Assembly (NCBI GenBank): GCA_030440445.1
Contig: CP098528.1
Location: 1,426,001-1,490,000, forward strand
Origin: Halomonas sp. KG2
GTDB lineage: Bacteria > Pseudomonadota > Gammaproteobacteria > Pseudomonadales > Halomonadaceae
Reading direction: 5' to 3'
DNA: 64,000 nucleotides
Shown: in pieces, positions 44,094-53,792 of the stretch
How the letters are laid out: each line of letters opens with the position of its first letter
Numbering within the stretch: the stretch's first letter is position 1
Translations under genes and position numbers: made by a program
The notes under the pieces: model-generated
The model's database searches: none
The model's input: only the letters and a program-made list of their open reading frames with translations
What the model was told of the DNA's origin: nothing

Positions 44094-44310
44094 CAATGTG
44101 TGTTTTTCAGAGTTGGCTACCCTACAAGTGGGGTCGCATTAAGCAGAATACAAGAATTTTCCCCATGGGCTTGCGATAGATGTCGCTGCACCGCAAAATT
44201 CGCTTATCTGGCATAGTAGCCACAGCTGTTTTCAATGTTTTAGCGTAAGCTTGACGTTTGAGTGACTTGGCAGTTAACGAAATATTCTTAGCGATATAAG
44301 GAGTAGTGAG

Positions 44311-45414
44311 ATGGGCAATATTCACAAACTTTCAGTGGCCGTTACGGCCCTATCTTTTGCCGTAGCGGCTGCTAATGCACAAGCGAATGAAGTGCGAGTT
44401 TACAACTGGTCCGACTATATCGCCCCTGAAACGCTAGAAAAGTTTACTGAGCGCACCGGTATTGAAGTGACCTATGATGTTTATGACAGCAATGAAATAT
44501 TAGACGCTGCGCTTTTGTCTGGCCGTTCTGGCTACGATGTTGTGGTTCCTTCTACTTATTATTTTACCCGCCAGGTGAAGGCCGGTGTTTTCCAGCCCCT
44601 CAATCATGAGCTATTGCCTAATTTAGATAACCTTAATCCTGAATTGATGGCCAGCCTGGAAGAGATCGATTCGGGTAGTGAATACTCGGTGCCCTATATG
44701 TGGGGTACCAACGGCATTGGTTATAATGTTGATCGTGTGACAGACATTTTAGGCGATGACGCGCCACTGAATAGCTGGGCGCTGCTCTTTGATCCTGAAA
44801 TTACCGCCGCGTTGAGCGAGGCCGGCTGTGGGCTGTCTATGTTGGATTCTGCTGATGAAATGCTATCTCCCGCCATGGCCTATCTAGGGTTTGATCCGCG
44901 CAGTGAAAATATCGAAGACCTGGAAGCTGCTGGTGAACTTATTGCCAGTGTTCGTGATGACATAACCTATTTCCACTCTTCTCGTTACGTTTCCGACTTA
45001 GCGAACGGTGACATTTGTGTGGCCGCAGGCTATTCCGGCGATGTTTTTCAGGCGGCTGATCGTGCCGAAGAAGCTGGCCGTGACTTCAAAATTGGCTACA
45101 GCATTCCCAAAGAGGGGGCTGCGCTGTGGTTTGATATGATGGCAGTGCCCGCGGATGCGCCGAATTCTGAAAATGCCCACGCCTTCATTAATTTTATTCT
45201 TGATCCGGAAATCGCCGCTGAAATTACCGAGTACGTGCGTTATGCCAACCCTAATGCGGCGGCTAATGAATATCTCTCGGATGAAATTATCAATGACCCG
45301 GCTATTTACCCTGAAGCCGAGGTGATGGAAAACCTCTATTTGCAGGCTGAAAAACCTCAAGACGTTCTGCGCGCACGTACGCGTATCTGGAATCGCGTCA
45401 AATCAGGTCGTTAA
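44311..45414 (+). CDS. potF: Polyamine ABC transporter substrate-binding protein
   Basis: 367-aa periplasmic binding protein. Signal peptide LSVAVTALSFAVAAANAQA. Mature start NEVRVYNWSDYIAPETLEKF is typical of PotD/PotF. Other family blocks: YDVVVPSTYYFTRQVKAGVFQPL, PYMWGTNGIGYN, SPAMAYLGFDPRSEN and GAALWFDMMAVPADAPN. Best fits putrescine-type PotF, but spermidine cannot be ruled out. Good AGGAG before ATG 44311. A terminator separates it from the ATPase gene, allowing excess binding protein. Confidence 0.93.
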   Translation: MGNIHKLSVAVTALSFAVAAANAQANEVRVYNWSDYIAPETLEKFTERTGIEVTYDVYDSNEILDAALLSGRSGYDVVVPSTYYFTRQVKAGVFQPLNHELLPNLDNLNPELMASLEEIDSGSEYSVPYMWGTNGIGYNVDRVTDILGDDAPLNSWALLFDPEITAALSEAGCGLSMLDSADEMLSPAMAYLGFDPRSENIEDLEAAGELIASVRDDITYFHSSRYVSDLANGDICVAAGYSGDVFQAADRAEEAGRDFKIGYSIPKEGAALWFDMMAVPADAPNSENAHAFINFILDPEIAAEITEYVRYANPNAAANEYLSDEIINDPAIYPEAEVMENLYLQAEKPQDVLRARTRIWNRVKSGR

Positions 45415-45427
45415 TTTAGTCATCGCC

Positions 45428-45488
45428 TAACAGCGAGCCAAGCGAATGCTGGGCTCGCTGTTACTTTTTTAACGCCCGGTTTCCGGGC
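45428..45488 (+). terminator. Two stem-loops between potF and potG
   Basis: First: TAACAGCGAGCC (45428-45439) with GGCTCGCTGTTA (45452-45463) and a T6 tract to 45470, a canonical terminator. Second: GCCCGG-TTT-CCGGGC at 45474-45488 followed by CTTTT. They probably reduce transcription of the membrane genes relative to the binding protein. Confidence 0.75.
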
Positions 45489-45507
45489 CTTTTGATGGGA
45501 GTGGCGA

Positions 45508-46692
45508 ATGGTCACTACGCCCCTGTCGAACGAGCCGTCATCCTCTCCTGCGGTAACTCCTCTCGCCGCTCAGCGCGCTCAGGGAAAAACGCCAAGGTTT
45601 GCAGAAGATAGTGTGCTTGAGGTAAAGCGCTTAAGTAAGCGCTTCGACGATGCGCTTGCGGTCGATGATGTTAATTTACAGGTAAAGCGCGGCGAAATTT
45701 TCGCCTTGCTAGGTGGGTCAGGATCAGGCAAGTCGACGTTGTTGCGTATGTTGGCGGGGTTTGAAACGCCCAGCGAAGGGCGGATTCTGCTAGGCGACGA
45801 AGATATCACCTCTATGCCGCCACATAAGCGTCAAATCAATATGATGTTTCAATCCTACGCGTTATTTCCCCACATGACGGTAGCGCAAAACATCGCTTTT
45901 GGGCTCAAGCAGGACAAGCTAGCTAAGGCCGATGTCGATGCCCGTGTCGCGCAAATGCTCAAACTAGTGCATATGGAACGTTTTGCTAAGCGTAAACCGC
46001 ATCAGCTTTCCGGCGGACAGCGCCAGCGGGTAGCGCTTGCCCGTTCACTGGCCAAACGTCCCAAGCTGCTGTTGCTGGATGAGCCGATGGGGGCGTTGGA
46101 TAAAAAACTGCGCACTGAAATGCAGCTTGAGGTTGTCGAGATCATTGAGCAGGTAGGAGTGACCTGCATCATGGTTACCCACGACCAAGAAGAAGCCATG
46201 ACCATGGCGGACCGCGTGGCGATTATGGCCGACGGCTGGATAGAGCAGGTGGGTTCGCCGGTCGATATTTATGAAAGCCCGGCCAGCCGAATGGTGGCGG
46301 AATTTGTCGGTACGGTGAATCTGTTCGAAGGCGAAATCATCGAAGACGCTGCGGACCACTGTCGCATTGCATCACCCGCCCTATCTCGACCGATCTATAT
46401 TGATCATGGCATTACGACCCAGGCGGTAGATCGCCGCGTGTGGGCTGCGCTGCGCCCGGAGAAAATTTGGCTAACCCGTGAGCAGCCATCCGCAGAGTAT
46501 AACTGGGAAGCAGGCAAGGTTGATGATATTGCTTACTTGGGCGGCTACTCGCTTTACTACGTGCGTACTGCTTCTGGGCAAATGATTAAAGTGAGTATGG
46601 CCAATACTGAGCGGCGTGGTGATCGTCCAACCTGGGAGGATAGTGTTTATGTCTATTGGGAAGACCATAGCGCTATCGTGCTGAACCGCTAA
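45508..46692 (+). CDS. potG: Polyamine ABC transporter ATP-binding protein
   Basis: 394 aa. Walker A GGSGSGKST, Q-loop FQSYALFPHMTVAQN, signature LSGGQRQRVALARSL, Walker B LLLLDEPMGALD, H-loop VTHDQEEAMTMADR. The C-terminal 120 residues form the TOBE regulatory domain (WAALRPEKIWLTREQPS). Powers the potHI permease pair just downstream. Confidence 0.95.
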   Translation: MVTTPLSNEPSSSPAVTPLAAQRAQGKTPRFAEDSVLEVKRLSKRFDDALAVDDVNLQVKRGEIFALLGGSGSGKSTLLRMLAGFETPSEGRILLGDEDITSMPPHKRQINMMFQSYALFPHMTVAQNIAFGLKQDKLAKADVDARVAQMLKLVHMERFAKRKPHQLSGGQRQRVALARSLAKRPKLLLLDEPMGALDKKLRTEMQLEVVEIIEQVGVTCIMVTHDQEEAMTMADRVAIMADGWIEQVGSPVDIYESPASRMVAEFVGTVNLFEGEIIEDAADHCRIASPALSRPIYIDHGITTQAVDRRVWAALRPEKIWLTREQPSAEYNWEAGKVDDIAYLGGYSLYYVRTASGQMIKVSMANTERRGDRPTWEDSVYVYWEDHSAIVLNR

Positions 46693-46723
46693 TGCCTCAG
46701 TGGCTGACAGGAGATCGTCTATC

Positions 46724-47632
46724 GTGATGCCATCTCGCATTGCAGGCTTCGTAAAGCGGTTGCAATTAGGTCGTCGCGCAGTTATCGCGCTTCCGCTTTT
46801 GTGGCTTACGCTGTTCTTTTTGTTGCCGTTTGCGCTGGTCCTAAAGATTAGTCTTTCGCAAGCAGCAATTGCTATTCCACCCTATGGGCCGCTGGTGGAG
46901 TATGCTGATCAAACACTCAATATCTTTTTGAATCTGGGCAACTATTTGTTTTTGTTGTCAGATTCTCTCTATGTGGCGGCCTACTGGGGCTCGATAAAAA
47001 CCGCATTTGTAGCGACAGCGATATGCCTGTTGATTGGCTATCCGATGGCGTATGCGATGGCGCGTGCTCCGGGGCGCTGGCAACTTATTTTGCTGCTGTT
47101 GGTGATGCTGCCGTCGTGGACGTCGTTTTTGATTCGCGTCTATGCATGGATGGGTATTTTAAGTAATAGCGGGTTAATCAATAACGTATTGCTGGGAATG
47201 GGGCTGATCGACTCACCGCTACGCATGATGAACACCCAGTTTGCTGTCATTATCGGCATTGTTTATGCCTATCTGCCGTTTATGGTGCTACCGCTTTATG
47301 CCCATCTAACGCGGTTGGATAACTCGCTGCTAGAAGCGGCGTCTGATCTAGGTTCACGCAAGCTTAATACCTTTATCAAAGTCACGCTGCCGCTCTCTAT
47401 GGGTGGAATCATCGCGGGCTCTATGCTGGTATTTATTCCCGCCGTCGGTGAGTTTGTGATCCCTGAACTGCTCGGGGGACCGGATACGCTGATGATTGGC
47501 AAAGTGTTGTGGGAAGAGTTCTTCTTAAACCGCGACTGGCCGGTGGCTTCGGCGTTAGCCATGGTAATGCTATTGCTGCTGTTAATTCCCATTGTGCTGT
47601 TCCATCGCTACCAGTCACGGGAGCTTGAATAA
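46724..47632 (+). CDS. potH: Polyamine ABC transporter permease 1
   Basis: 302 aa from GTG 46724, ten bases past AGGAG (ATG 46727 is the alternative). About six membrane helices. The cytoplasmic EAA loop is seen as LLEAASDLGSRKLNTFIKVTLPLSMGGI. PotB/PotH family blocks: LIGYPMAYAMARAP and LLVMLPSWTSFLIRVYAWMGIL. It overlaps potI by one base. Confidence 0.94.
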   Translation: MMPSRIAGFVKRLQLGRRAVIALPLLWLTLFFLLPFALVLKISLSQAAIAIPPYGPLVEYADQTLNIFLNLGNYLFLLSDSLYVAAYWGSIKTAFVATAICLLIGYPMAYAMARAPGRWQLILLLLVMLPSWTSFLIRVYAWMGILSNSGLINNVLLGMGLIDSPLRMMNTQFAVIIGIVYAYLPFMVLPLYAHLTRLDNSLLEAASDLGSRKLNTFIKVTLPLSMGGIIAGSMLVFIPAVGEFVIPELLGGPDTLMIGKVLWEEFFLNRDWPVASALAMVMLLLLLIPIVLFHRYQSRELE

Positions 47633-48474
47633 TGATGAGACTGCGTAGACGTCCACGCTTTACCTCCGTGATGTTGGTGTTGGGTCTGTTGTTTCTTTAT
47701 TTGCCGATGGCGGTATTGGTGGTCTACTCCTTCAATGCCTCACGACTGGTGACCGTGTGGGCAGGCTTCTCTACACAATGGTATGGCGAACTATTTCGTG
47801 ATCAACAGATCCTGTCGGCGGTGTGGACCAGTCTGAAAATTGCCTTTTTTGCCGCCAGCATGGCGGTATGCTTGGGTACAGTGGCCGCTTTTGTAATGAC
47901 GCGTTATGGCCATTTTCGCGGCAAGACGGCACTGTCGAGTATGGTTACCGCGCCGCTGGTAATGCCGGAAGTTATTACGGGACTGTCGCTACTATTACTA
48001 TTCGTGCAGATGGCTCAACTGATTGGCTGGCCGGCTGATCGTGGCATGGCGACTATTTGGATTGCTCACACAACGTTTTGCAGTGCGTATGTTGCGGTGG
48101 TTGTGGCAGCCCGCTTGCGTGAAATTGATCGCTCTATTGAAGAAGCTGCCATGGATTTAGGCTCGCCACCGGTGAAGACCTTCTTCTTTATTACGCTGCC
48201 GGTTATTTCGCCTGCATTAGCAGCGGGGTGGTTGCTGGCATTCACGCTGTCACTAGATGACTTGGTTATTGCCAGCTTCGTCTCTGGCCCTGGTGCCAAC
48301 ACGTTGCCAATGGTGGTGTTTTCGTCGGTGCGGATGGGGGTGTCGCCTAAGATCAATGCGCTGGCTACGCTGATTATTCTGGCGGTATCGCTGACGACGC
48401 TATTGGCGTGGTTCTTTATGCGTCGGGGTGAAGCAAAACGAAAAGCACTGCTGCGACAAGCCGAGAGTGCTTAG
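47632..48474 (+). CDS. potI: Polyamine ABC transporter permease 2
   Basis: 280 aa. About six membrane helices. EAA loop IEEAAMDLGSPPVKTFFFITLPVISPALAAG; FLYLPMAVLVVYSFNASRLVTVWAGFSTQWY near the start is typical of PotC/PotI. SLDDLVIASFVSGPG is another family block. Last gene of the transporter; it converges on the small Cys-rich gene 10 bp later. Confidence 0.94.
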   Translation: MMRLRRRPRFTSVMLVLGLLFLYLPMAVLVVYSFNASRLVTVWAGFSTQWYGELFRDQQILSAVWTSLKIAFFAASMAVCLGTVAAFVMTRYGHFRGKTALSSMVTAPLVMPEVITGLSLLLLFVQMAQLIGWPADRGMATIWIAHTTFCSAYVAVVVAARLREIDRSIEEAAMDLGSPPVKTFFFITLPVISPALAAGWLLAFTLSLDDLVIASFVSGPGANTLPMVVFSSVRMGVSPKINALATLIILAVSLTTLLAWFFMRRGEAKRKALLRQAESA

Positions 48475-48483
48475 CGACGGGCG

Positions 48484-48693
48484 CTAAAGCACATCGTCGT
48501 CTCGCCCGGTGAGCACGGCTTCTAGCTCACCGGTTATTAGCGAGACAATGATGTGTAATTGAATCGGTGCACAGCACTGGTGGCAATCCTCCCAGGTATC
48601 GTGGCTACCTTGAGAGGTGTCGATAAGAAACGTGAGTGGTGTATCGCAGTAGGGGCAGTAAAAGTCATAATTGACTAGTGCGTCATCCTGCAT
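48484..48693 (-). CDS. CPXCG-motif cysteine-rich protein
   Basis: 69 aa. Two zinc-ribbon-type knuckles: FYCPYCDTPLTFLID and CHQCCAPIQLHI, the pattern of the CPXCG family of small proteins found across gammaproteobacteria. Function unknown; zinc binding is likely. Confidence 0.85.
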   Translation of the reverse strand: MQDDALVNYDFYCPYCDTPLTFLIDTSQGSHDTWEDCHQCCAPIQLHIIVSLITGELEAVLTGRDDDVL

Positions 48694-48851
48694 GGCTATT
48701 TCCCCTTAATGTGATCGCTAGCGCCCTTTTATCGAAAAGCCCTGAAAATGAGCAACTCTGAAGATAATAGTGTAGCAGTGAGCCTGTCCGGTAGGACATG
48801 TAAGTAATGAATCAGGTAGGATAATAACGTATTCCTTAAAGCCACCTAGAG

Positions 48852-49289
48852 ATGAGTGCGATGATGATACGACACATGGCAGTAGCGGCCTTTTTGGCCT
48901 TCCCGATGGTCGCCCAGGCAGAAACCCCGAACGTCACGCCTGGCGAGTGGGAGTTTGTCAGCGTGACCAGCATGAGTGGTGACATGCAAATTCCCGATCA
49001 AACGGAAACCGAACGTCAGTGCATCACTCAAGAAGAGCTGGATAGCGCTGAGTTTGGCTTCATTGAAGAGGAAGAGGGCTGCGAGTTGCTCAGCCAGGAT
49101 ATGAATGCCGATGGCCTTTCCTACAGCATGATTTGCCGTGCCGATGGCGGTGAAGCGACTATTGATGGCGAAATGCGTTTTATGGGTGAGAAGATCGAAG
49201 GCAACGTGGATATATTCACCCAATCGCCGATGGGCGAGCTGACCATGAATACAGTGATTGAAGGCGAGCGTATTGGTAACTGCGAATAA
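48852..49289 (+). CDS. DUF3617 family periplasmic protein
   Basis: 145 aa with a cleavable signal peptide (MIRHMAVAAFLAFPMVAQAE). Mature part NVTPGEWEFVSVTSMSGDMQIPDQTETERQCIT is the DUF3617 opening; three cysteines follow in the pattern CIT...GCEL...MICRADGGEA. Very acidic. Function not known. Start at 48852 is provisional: ATG 48861 or 48864 would fit the signal peptide as well. Confidence 0.82.
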   Translation: MSAMMIRHMAVAAFLAFPMVAQAETPNVTPGEWEFVSVTSMSGDMQIPDQTETERQCITQEELDSAEFGFIEEEEGCELLSQDMNADGLSYSMICRADGGEATIDGEMRFMGEKIEGNVDIFTQSPMGELTMNTVIEGERIGNCE

Positions 49290-49322
49290 GACGGCAGTTA
49301 GCGTATCTTCATGACCTAAAAC

Positions 49323-49347
49323 AAAAGGCGCCTGTGTGGCGCCTTTT
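49323..49347. terminator. Bidirectional terminator between convergent genes
   Basis: AAAAGGCGCC-TGTGT-GGCGCCTTTT, a perfect 10-bp stem with A and T flanks, placed between the DUF3617 gene and the RND gene. Confidence 0.88.
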
Positions 49348-49391
49348 GCTTAGTGCCAAGGCCGCTATATGACCTTTCTCAATGGTTCATG

Positions 49392-52300
49392 TTAGCGCTC
49401 GGGGGTATTAAGCGGCGTATGATGAGCGATAGGAGCGCTGGCTATCTCTTCTTCTAATTGGCGTTTAACGGCCCCAGGCGAGCCTGAGTAACGCGCAAGC
49501 AGGTCGTAGGCTACTGGGACGACAAACAGCGTAAACACGGTCGCGGAGCCAACACCCGCCATAATGACAGTGCCAATAACGAGTCGTGATTCCGCACCTG
49601 GACCGCTTGATAGTATCAGCGGTATTGCACCCGCCATTGTAGTGACCGCAGTCATTAGAATCGGTCGCAGGCGTGTTACCGACGCTTCAATCAAGGCAGA
49701 GCGAAACGCTTGGCCCTCATCGCGAAGCTGGTTGGCAAACTCAACAATCAGAATGCCATTTTTAGCGGCAAGGCCAATCAGTAGTACTAAGCCTACTTGG
49801 CTATAGATATTGAGTGATTGTCCGCTAAGCAGCAGAGCAAGCAGGGCGCCGATCATGGCTAGCGGGACGGTCAGCATGATAACAAACGGGTGAATTAAGC
49901 TTTCAAACTGGGCCGCAAGTACTAAGTAAACCACTACGGCACCGAGCACTAATAAGAACATGGTAGCGCCACTGGCCTGTTGAAAATCGCGAGAAGGCCC
50001 GGCAAGGTTTGTTTGTACCTCTTCAGGCAATACTTTGTCGGCGGCTTGTTGTAAGTATTCCAATGCTTCACCAAGGGGATAACCATCGGCTAGATTGGCT
50101 TCAATCGTAATGGCGCGAACGCGATCAAAGCGGTTCAATGTGCTAGCACCCGCGAAGTCAGAGAGCGTTACCAGGCTGGCTAGCGGAATCAGCTCTCCTG
50201 AACGTGCTGAGCGCACTTGAATATTGTTTAGCGCAGCAGGACTGTTTTGACCGCTGCGGTCACCTTCAAGGATGACATCGTACTCTTCCCCGTCATCTAC
50301 ATAGCGCGTGACGTTACGCCCACCGAGTAGCACTTCCAGCGTTCGACCTATCTCTGTCACCGTGACGCCCAACGCTGCCGCGCGCTCATAATTGATATCC
50401 ACGCGTAACTGGGGCTGGGTCTCATCATAATTACTTTCGATAGCGGTAATACGTGGATTGTTTTCACGTACATGAGTAACCAACCTATCCCGCCAACGCG
50501 CTAAATCCTCGTAAGTACCGCCTCCGAGCACGAATTGCACAGGTTTTTGAGTGCGCTGTCCAAAACCTTGTCTCATCACTGGAAAGGCCTGAACACCCGG
50601 CAGTGTTCGTAGCTGCTGACGAATCTCGGCCATGATTTCCCAAGCGCTACGACGGCTTCCCCAGTCAGCCATGTTGACGATAATAAAACCGCTGTTGAAA
50701 TTTTCGATATTACCAAAGCCACGTGGTGCACGAACCACAATGCGTTCAAGCTCACCATTGTCCACAAAAGGCGTCAATCTGGCCTCTATCTCATCCATAT
50801 AGTCCATCATATAGTCAAACGTTGCGCCTTCTGGGCCGTTGACAAGGATAATGAAATTGCCTCGATCTTCTTGCGGGGTGTATTCATTGGGCAGCTCGGT
50901 TGCCAGCCAGGCGGTAGCGGCTATCAACAAGAAAAACAGGGCAACGATCAGCCACTTTAATGTGAGTACGATTTCTAATGCGCGCTGGTAACGACGTTGG
51001 GTGCCCGTTAGCAGCCACTGAACGGCTTGGCTAAGCCGGCTATCATGCATGCCCGGCTTGAGAATTTTAGAAGCCATCATCGGGGTGAGGGTAAGGGCTA
51101 GTAGGGTTGAGACAACAACCGCTGCCGCCATGGTAAGTGCGAACTCTGAAAATAGCCGACCAATATCCCCCTGCAGCATGCTGAGGGGAACGAAGACTGC
51201 CACTAGCACCAGCGTGGTAGCAATCACCGCAAAAGCGATTTGCCGTGTGCCTCGAAATGCTGCGACCAGAGGTGTTTCTCCGTAGTCGTGCATACGCCGA
51301 TTGATATTTTCAAGCACTACAATCGCGTCATCAACAATCAACCCAATCGCCAGCACCAGCGCCAATAGCGTGAGTAGATTAATCGAAAAGTTCATAGCGG
51401 CTAGGGCGGTAAATGCCCCAATGACGGCAATCGGCACCGTCACTGCAGGCACTAATGTGGTGCGCAGATTACCTAAGAACATAAACATCACCACGACGAC
51501 TAGCCCCATGGCGATAAACAGCGTCATCACGACTTGTTCGATAGCGCCTGAAACGAATACTGACGCATCATAGTTAAGGCTGAGTGACATCCCCTCCGGC
51601 AAGGTGCCTTGAAGCCGATCAAGTTCTTGTCGAACGGCTTCCGATAGCTCTACTACGTTAGCCGTTGATTGCATGATCATGCCCAGCCCCACCATCGGGA
51701 TGCCATTGGCACGAAACACAGATCGGTCCTCTACCGAGCCTATCTCGACACGCGCTACATCGCCCAGGCGTACTAGATACCCGTTACTGCCTTCAATTAA
51801 AGCAATCTGCTTAAAATCATCCGCGGTCGCGAAGCTGCGCGGCAAACGGACAATAAATTGGCGATCTTCGGATTCAATTGAGCCCGCTGGCAACTCAACG
51901 TTCTCAGCACGTAGAGCATCCTCAATATCACCGACGGTTAGCCCCCGTGCGGCGATTGCATTGCGGTCTAGCCAAACTCGCATCGCGTAGTCACGTCCAC
52001 CACCCACGCGCACCCTTGCAACGCCGGGTTGTACCGAAAGGCTGTCCACCAGAAAGCGATTGGCATAATCGGTCAGTTCGGTAATGGAGTAATCCGCACC
52101 AGAGAGGCTTAGCCACACGACAATCGTCTCACTACTGTCGGCTTTAGTGACCTCAGGATTATCGGCATCATCTGGAAGGTTGCGCAGTGCTCCTGAAATA
52201 CGATCGCGGATATCGTTGGCGGCAGCATTGATATCCATGGTGATGGCGAACTCGATTTCCACTCGCGAACGACCATCCTCGCTTTGCGAGGTAATTAACT

Positions 52301-52532
52301 CAATGCCTTCCACGCCGGCGATACGGTCTTCGAGCACTTGGGTAATGCGTGTCTCTACAACGCTTGCTGATGCGCCAGGATAGCGGGTATCAATACTAAC
52401 GATAGGCGGATCAACCGTTGGGTATTCTTGTAGGGGCAGCCGGTTGAGTGCCAGTAAACCAAACGCGATAATCAGCGTAGCAATCACCATCGCCAGCACG
52501 GGCCGCTGAACTGAGATGTCGGATAAACGCAT
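49392..52532 (-). CDS. RND efflux transporter, inner-membrane pump
   Basis: 1046-aa HAE1-type resistance-nodulation-division permease (AcrB/MexB size). Twelve membrane helices expected with two large periplasmic loops. The proton-relay Asp pair is in TM4, LVLAIGLIVDDAIVVLENI; TM1 region is RPVLAMVIATLIIAFGLLALNRLPLQEYP. VVLLIGLAAKNGILIVEFANQLRDEG is the TM10 counterpart with the Lys. Substrates are probably hydrophobic drugs or other amphiphiles, not predictable here. Overlaps by one base the adaptor gene upstream. Confidence 0.95.
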   Translation of the reverse strand: MRLSDISVQRPVLAMVIATLIIAFGLLALNRLPLQEYPTVDPPIVSIDTRYPGASASVVETRITQVLEDRIAGVEGIELITSQSEDGRSRVEIEFAITMDINAAANDIRDRISGALRNLPDDADNPEVTKADSSETIVVWLSLSGADYSITELTDYANRFLVDSLSVQPGVARVRVGGGRDYAMRVWLDRNAIAARGLTVGDIEDALRAENVELPAGSIESEDRQFIVRLPRSFATADDFKQIALIEGSNGYLVRLGDVARVEIGSVEDRSVFRANGIPMVGLGMIMQSTANVVELSEAVRQELDRLQGTLPEGMSLSLNYDASVFVSGAIEQVVMTLFIAMGLVVVVMFMFLGNLRTTLVPAVTVPIAVIGAFTALAAMNFSINLLTLLALVLAIGLIVDDAIVVLENINRRMHDYGETPLVAAFRGTRQIAFAVIATTLVLVAVFVPLSMLQGDIGRLFSEFALTMAAAVVVSTLLALTLTPMMASKILKPGMHDSRLSQAVQWLLTGTQRRYQRALEIVLTLKWLIVALFFLLIAATAWLATELPNEYTPQEDRGNFIILVNGPEGATFDYMMDYMDEIEARLTPFVDNGELERIVVRAPRGFGNIENFNSGFIIVNMADWGSRRSAWEIMAEIRQQLRTLPGVQAFPVMRQGFGQRTQKPVQFVLGGGTYEDLARWRDRLVTHVRENNPRITAIESNYDETQPQLRVDINYERAAALGVTVTEIGRTLEVLLGGRNVTRYVDDGEEYDVILEGDRSGQNSPAALNNIQVRSARSGELIPLASLVTLSDFAGASTLNRFDRVRAITIEANLADGYPLGEALEYLQQAADKVLPEEVQTNLAGPSRDFQQASGATMFLLVLGAVVVYLVLAAQFESLIHPFVIMLTVPLAMIGALLALLLSGQSLNIYSQVGLVLLIGLAAKNGILIVEFANQLRDEGQAFRSALIEASVTRLRPILMTAVTTMAGAIPLILSSGPGAESRLVIGTVIMAGVGSATVFTLFVVPVAYDLLARYSGSPGAVKRQLEEEIASAPIAHHTPLNTPER

Positions 52533-53599
52533 TAGCGATCAGCCTCCAGTAGCGTGCGAATATCCGTTTCTTCATCAGCGATACCTAGCAGCCTGACTTG
52601 CTGGCCATCTCGTGCGAGTTGTAATCCGTGAATCACGATTAGGTCGCCTGCATTGATACCCTCCAGCACCTCTACTTCACCACTTCGTCGTTCGCCAATG
52701 ATGACTTCTCGCCGCTCTAATCGAGAGGTGTCGTCCTGTTGGTTGATCAGCATCGCAAAGTGGCGGTTGCCACTGGGTTCGATCGCTGCTTCAGGAAGTA
52801 CCAGGGTGTTGCGAACTCGCTGTTGAACCACGACCTCCATTAACATCCCAGGCCGTAGACGAAGCCCAGGGTTTACCATTTCAGCGCGAACGTTAACACT
52901 GCGGGTGATGGGGTCAATGCGGGTGCCAATGCTAGAGATCTCACCGCTGAAGACCTCGTCTGGGAATGCCGCTGTAGTAGCACTAAGCTTTAGGCCGTTG
53001 GATAAACGCCCTAAAAATACTTCAGGTACGGTAAAGTCGAGCTTCATGACATCTAGCTTATCAAGCGTAACAAGCTCCATGCCGGGTGTTACTAATGCAC
53101 CGATACTGACGTTACGAAAGCCAACCCGCCCGCTAAAAGGGGCATGTAAGCGATAATTTGACAACCTGGCCTCTAACGCTTGTGCGTCGGCTTGTGATTG
53201 GCGTAAACGAGCCTGGGTGTCTTCTACGTCTGCACGCGGAGCGAGGTTGCGTTGTTGCAACTGGGTGGCTCGGCCTAGCGCATTGCGACGTTCATCATTG
53301 AGGGCTTGCGCAGCCCTTAGCTGAGCCTGTTCTTCAGCATCTTCTAAACGAATTAATAGCCTTCCGCGCTCTACTTGTTCGCCATCTTCAAAATTGATCT
53401 CGGCAATCGTATCGGTCACCGTGGCAGAAAGTGTCACGCTTTCATCTGCACTCAGTGTCCCTAATGCTTCAAGCGGATCAGACCAAGTCGTTATGGCGGC
53501 GTAGTGCCCAATAACTGGAGGGGGCGACTGTGCCAACAGCGGACTAGCCCATATCAGGGTAAACAACCAGAAGAGAAAGATACGTTTACAAACAAGCAT
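52532..53599 (-). CDS. RND efflux periplasmic adaptor protein
   Basis: 355-aa membrane-fusion protein. Signal sequence FLFWLFTLIWASPLLAQ. Order: barrel-sandwich half (TDTIAEINFEDGEQVERGRLLIRLEDAEEQAQL), short alpha-hairpin (RRNALGRATQLQQRNLAPRADVEDTQARL), second lipoyl half (LHAPFSGRVGFRNVSIGALV), beta-barrel and membrane-proximal domain. No lipobox. Works with the pump encoded downstream; no outer-membrane TolC-type gene is adjacent. Confidence 0.94.
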   Translation of the reverse strand: MLVCKRIFLFWLFTLIWASPLLAQSPPPVIGHYAAITTWSDPLEALGTLSADESVTLSATVTDTIAEINFEDGEQVERGRLLIRLEDAEEQAQLRAAQALNDERRNALGRATQLQQRNLAPRADVEDTQARLRQSQADAQALEARLSNYRLHAPFSGRVGFRNVSIGALVTPGMELVTLDKLDVMKLDFTVPEVFLGRLSNGLKLSATTAAFPDEVFSGEISSIGTRIDPITRSVNVRAEMVNPGLRLRPGMLMEVVVQQRVRNTLVLPEAAIEPSGNRHFAMLINQQDDTSRLERREVIIGERRSGEVEVLEGINAGDLIVIHGLQLARDGQQVRLLGIADEETDIRTLLEADR

Positions 53600-53792
53600 G
53601 AGCGTCTCAGTGTTATCAAAATGCCTAGTAATACCACTTAGGGGATCACCGTGTTAGAGGGTGAAGTGTCTACAGTGATATTTTGTTAAAAAGATATACG
53701 TTATTTGTACGTTATATTTTTAATGTACAGTAATTTTGAGCTATTTACCTGTTAAAATGCCTCTCATTTTTTCATCCTGGGAGCCTAATTTT

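Noticed and set aside
49392..53599. Tripartite efflux operon with outer-membrane channel
   Set aside because: Only pump and adaptor are present; the genes on both sides are unrelated to TolC/OprM.
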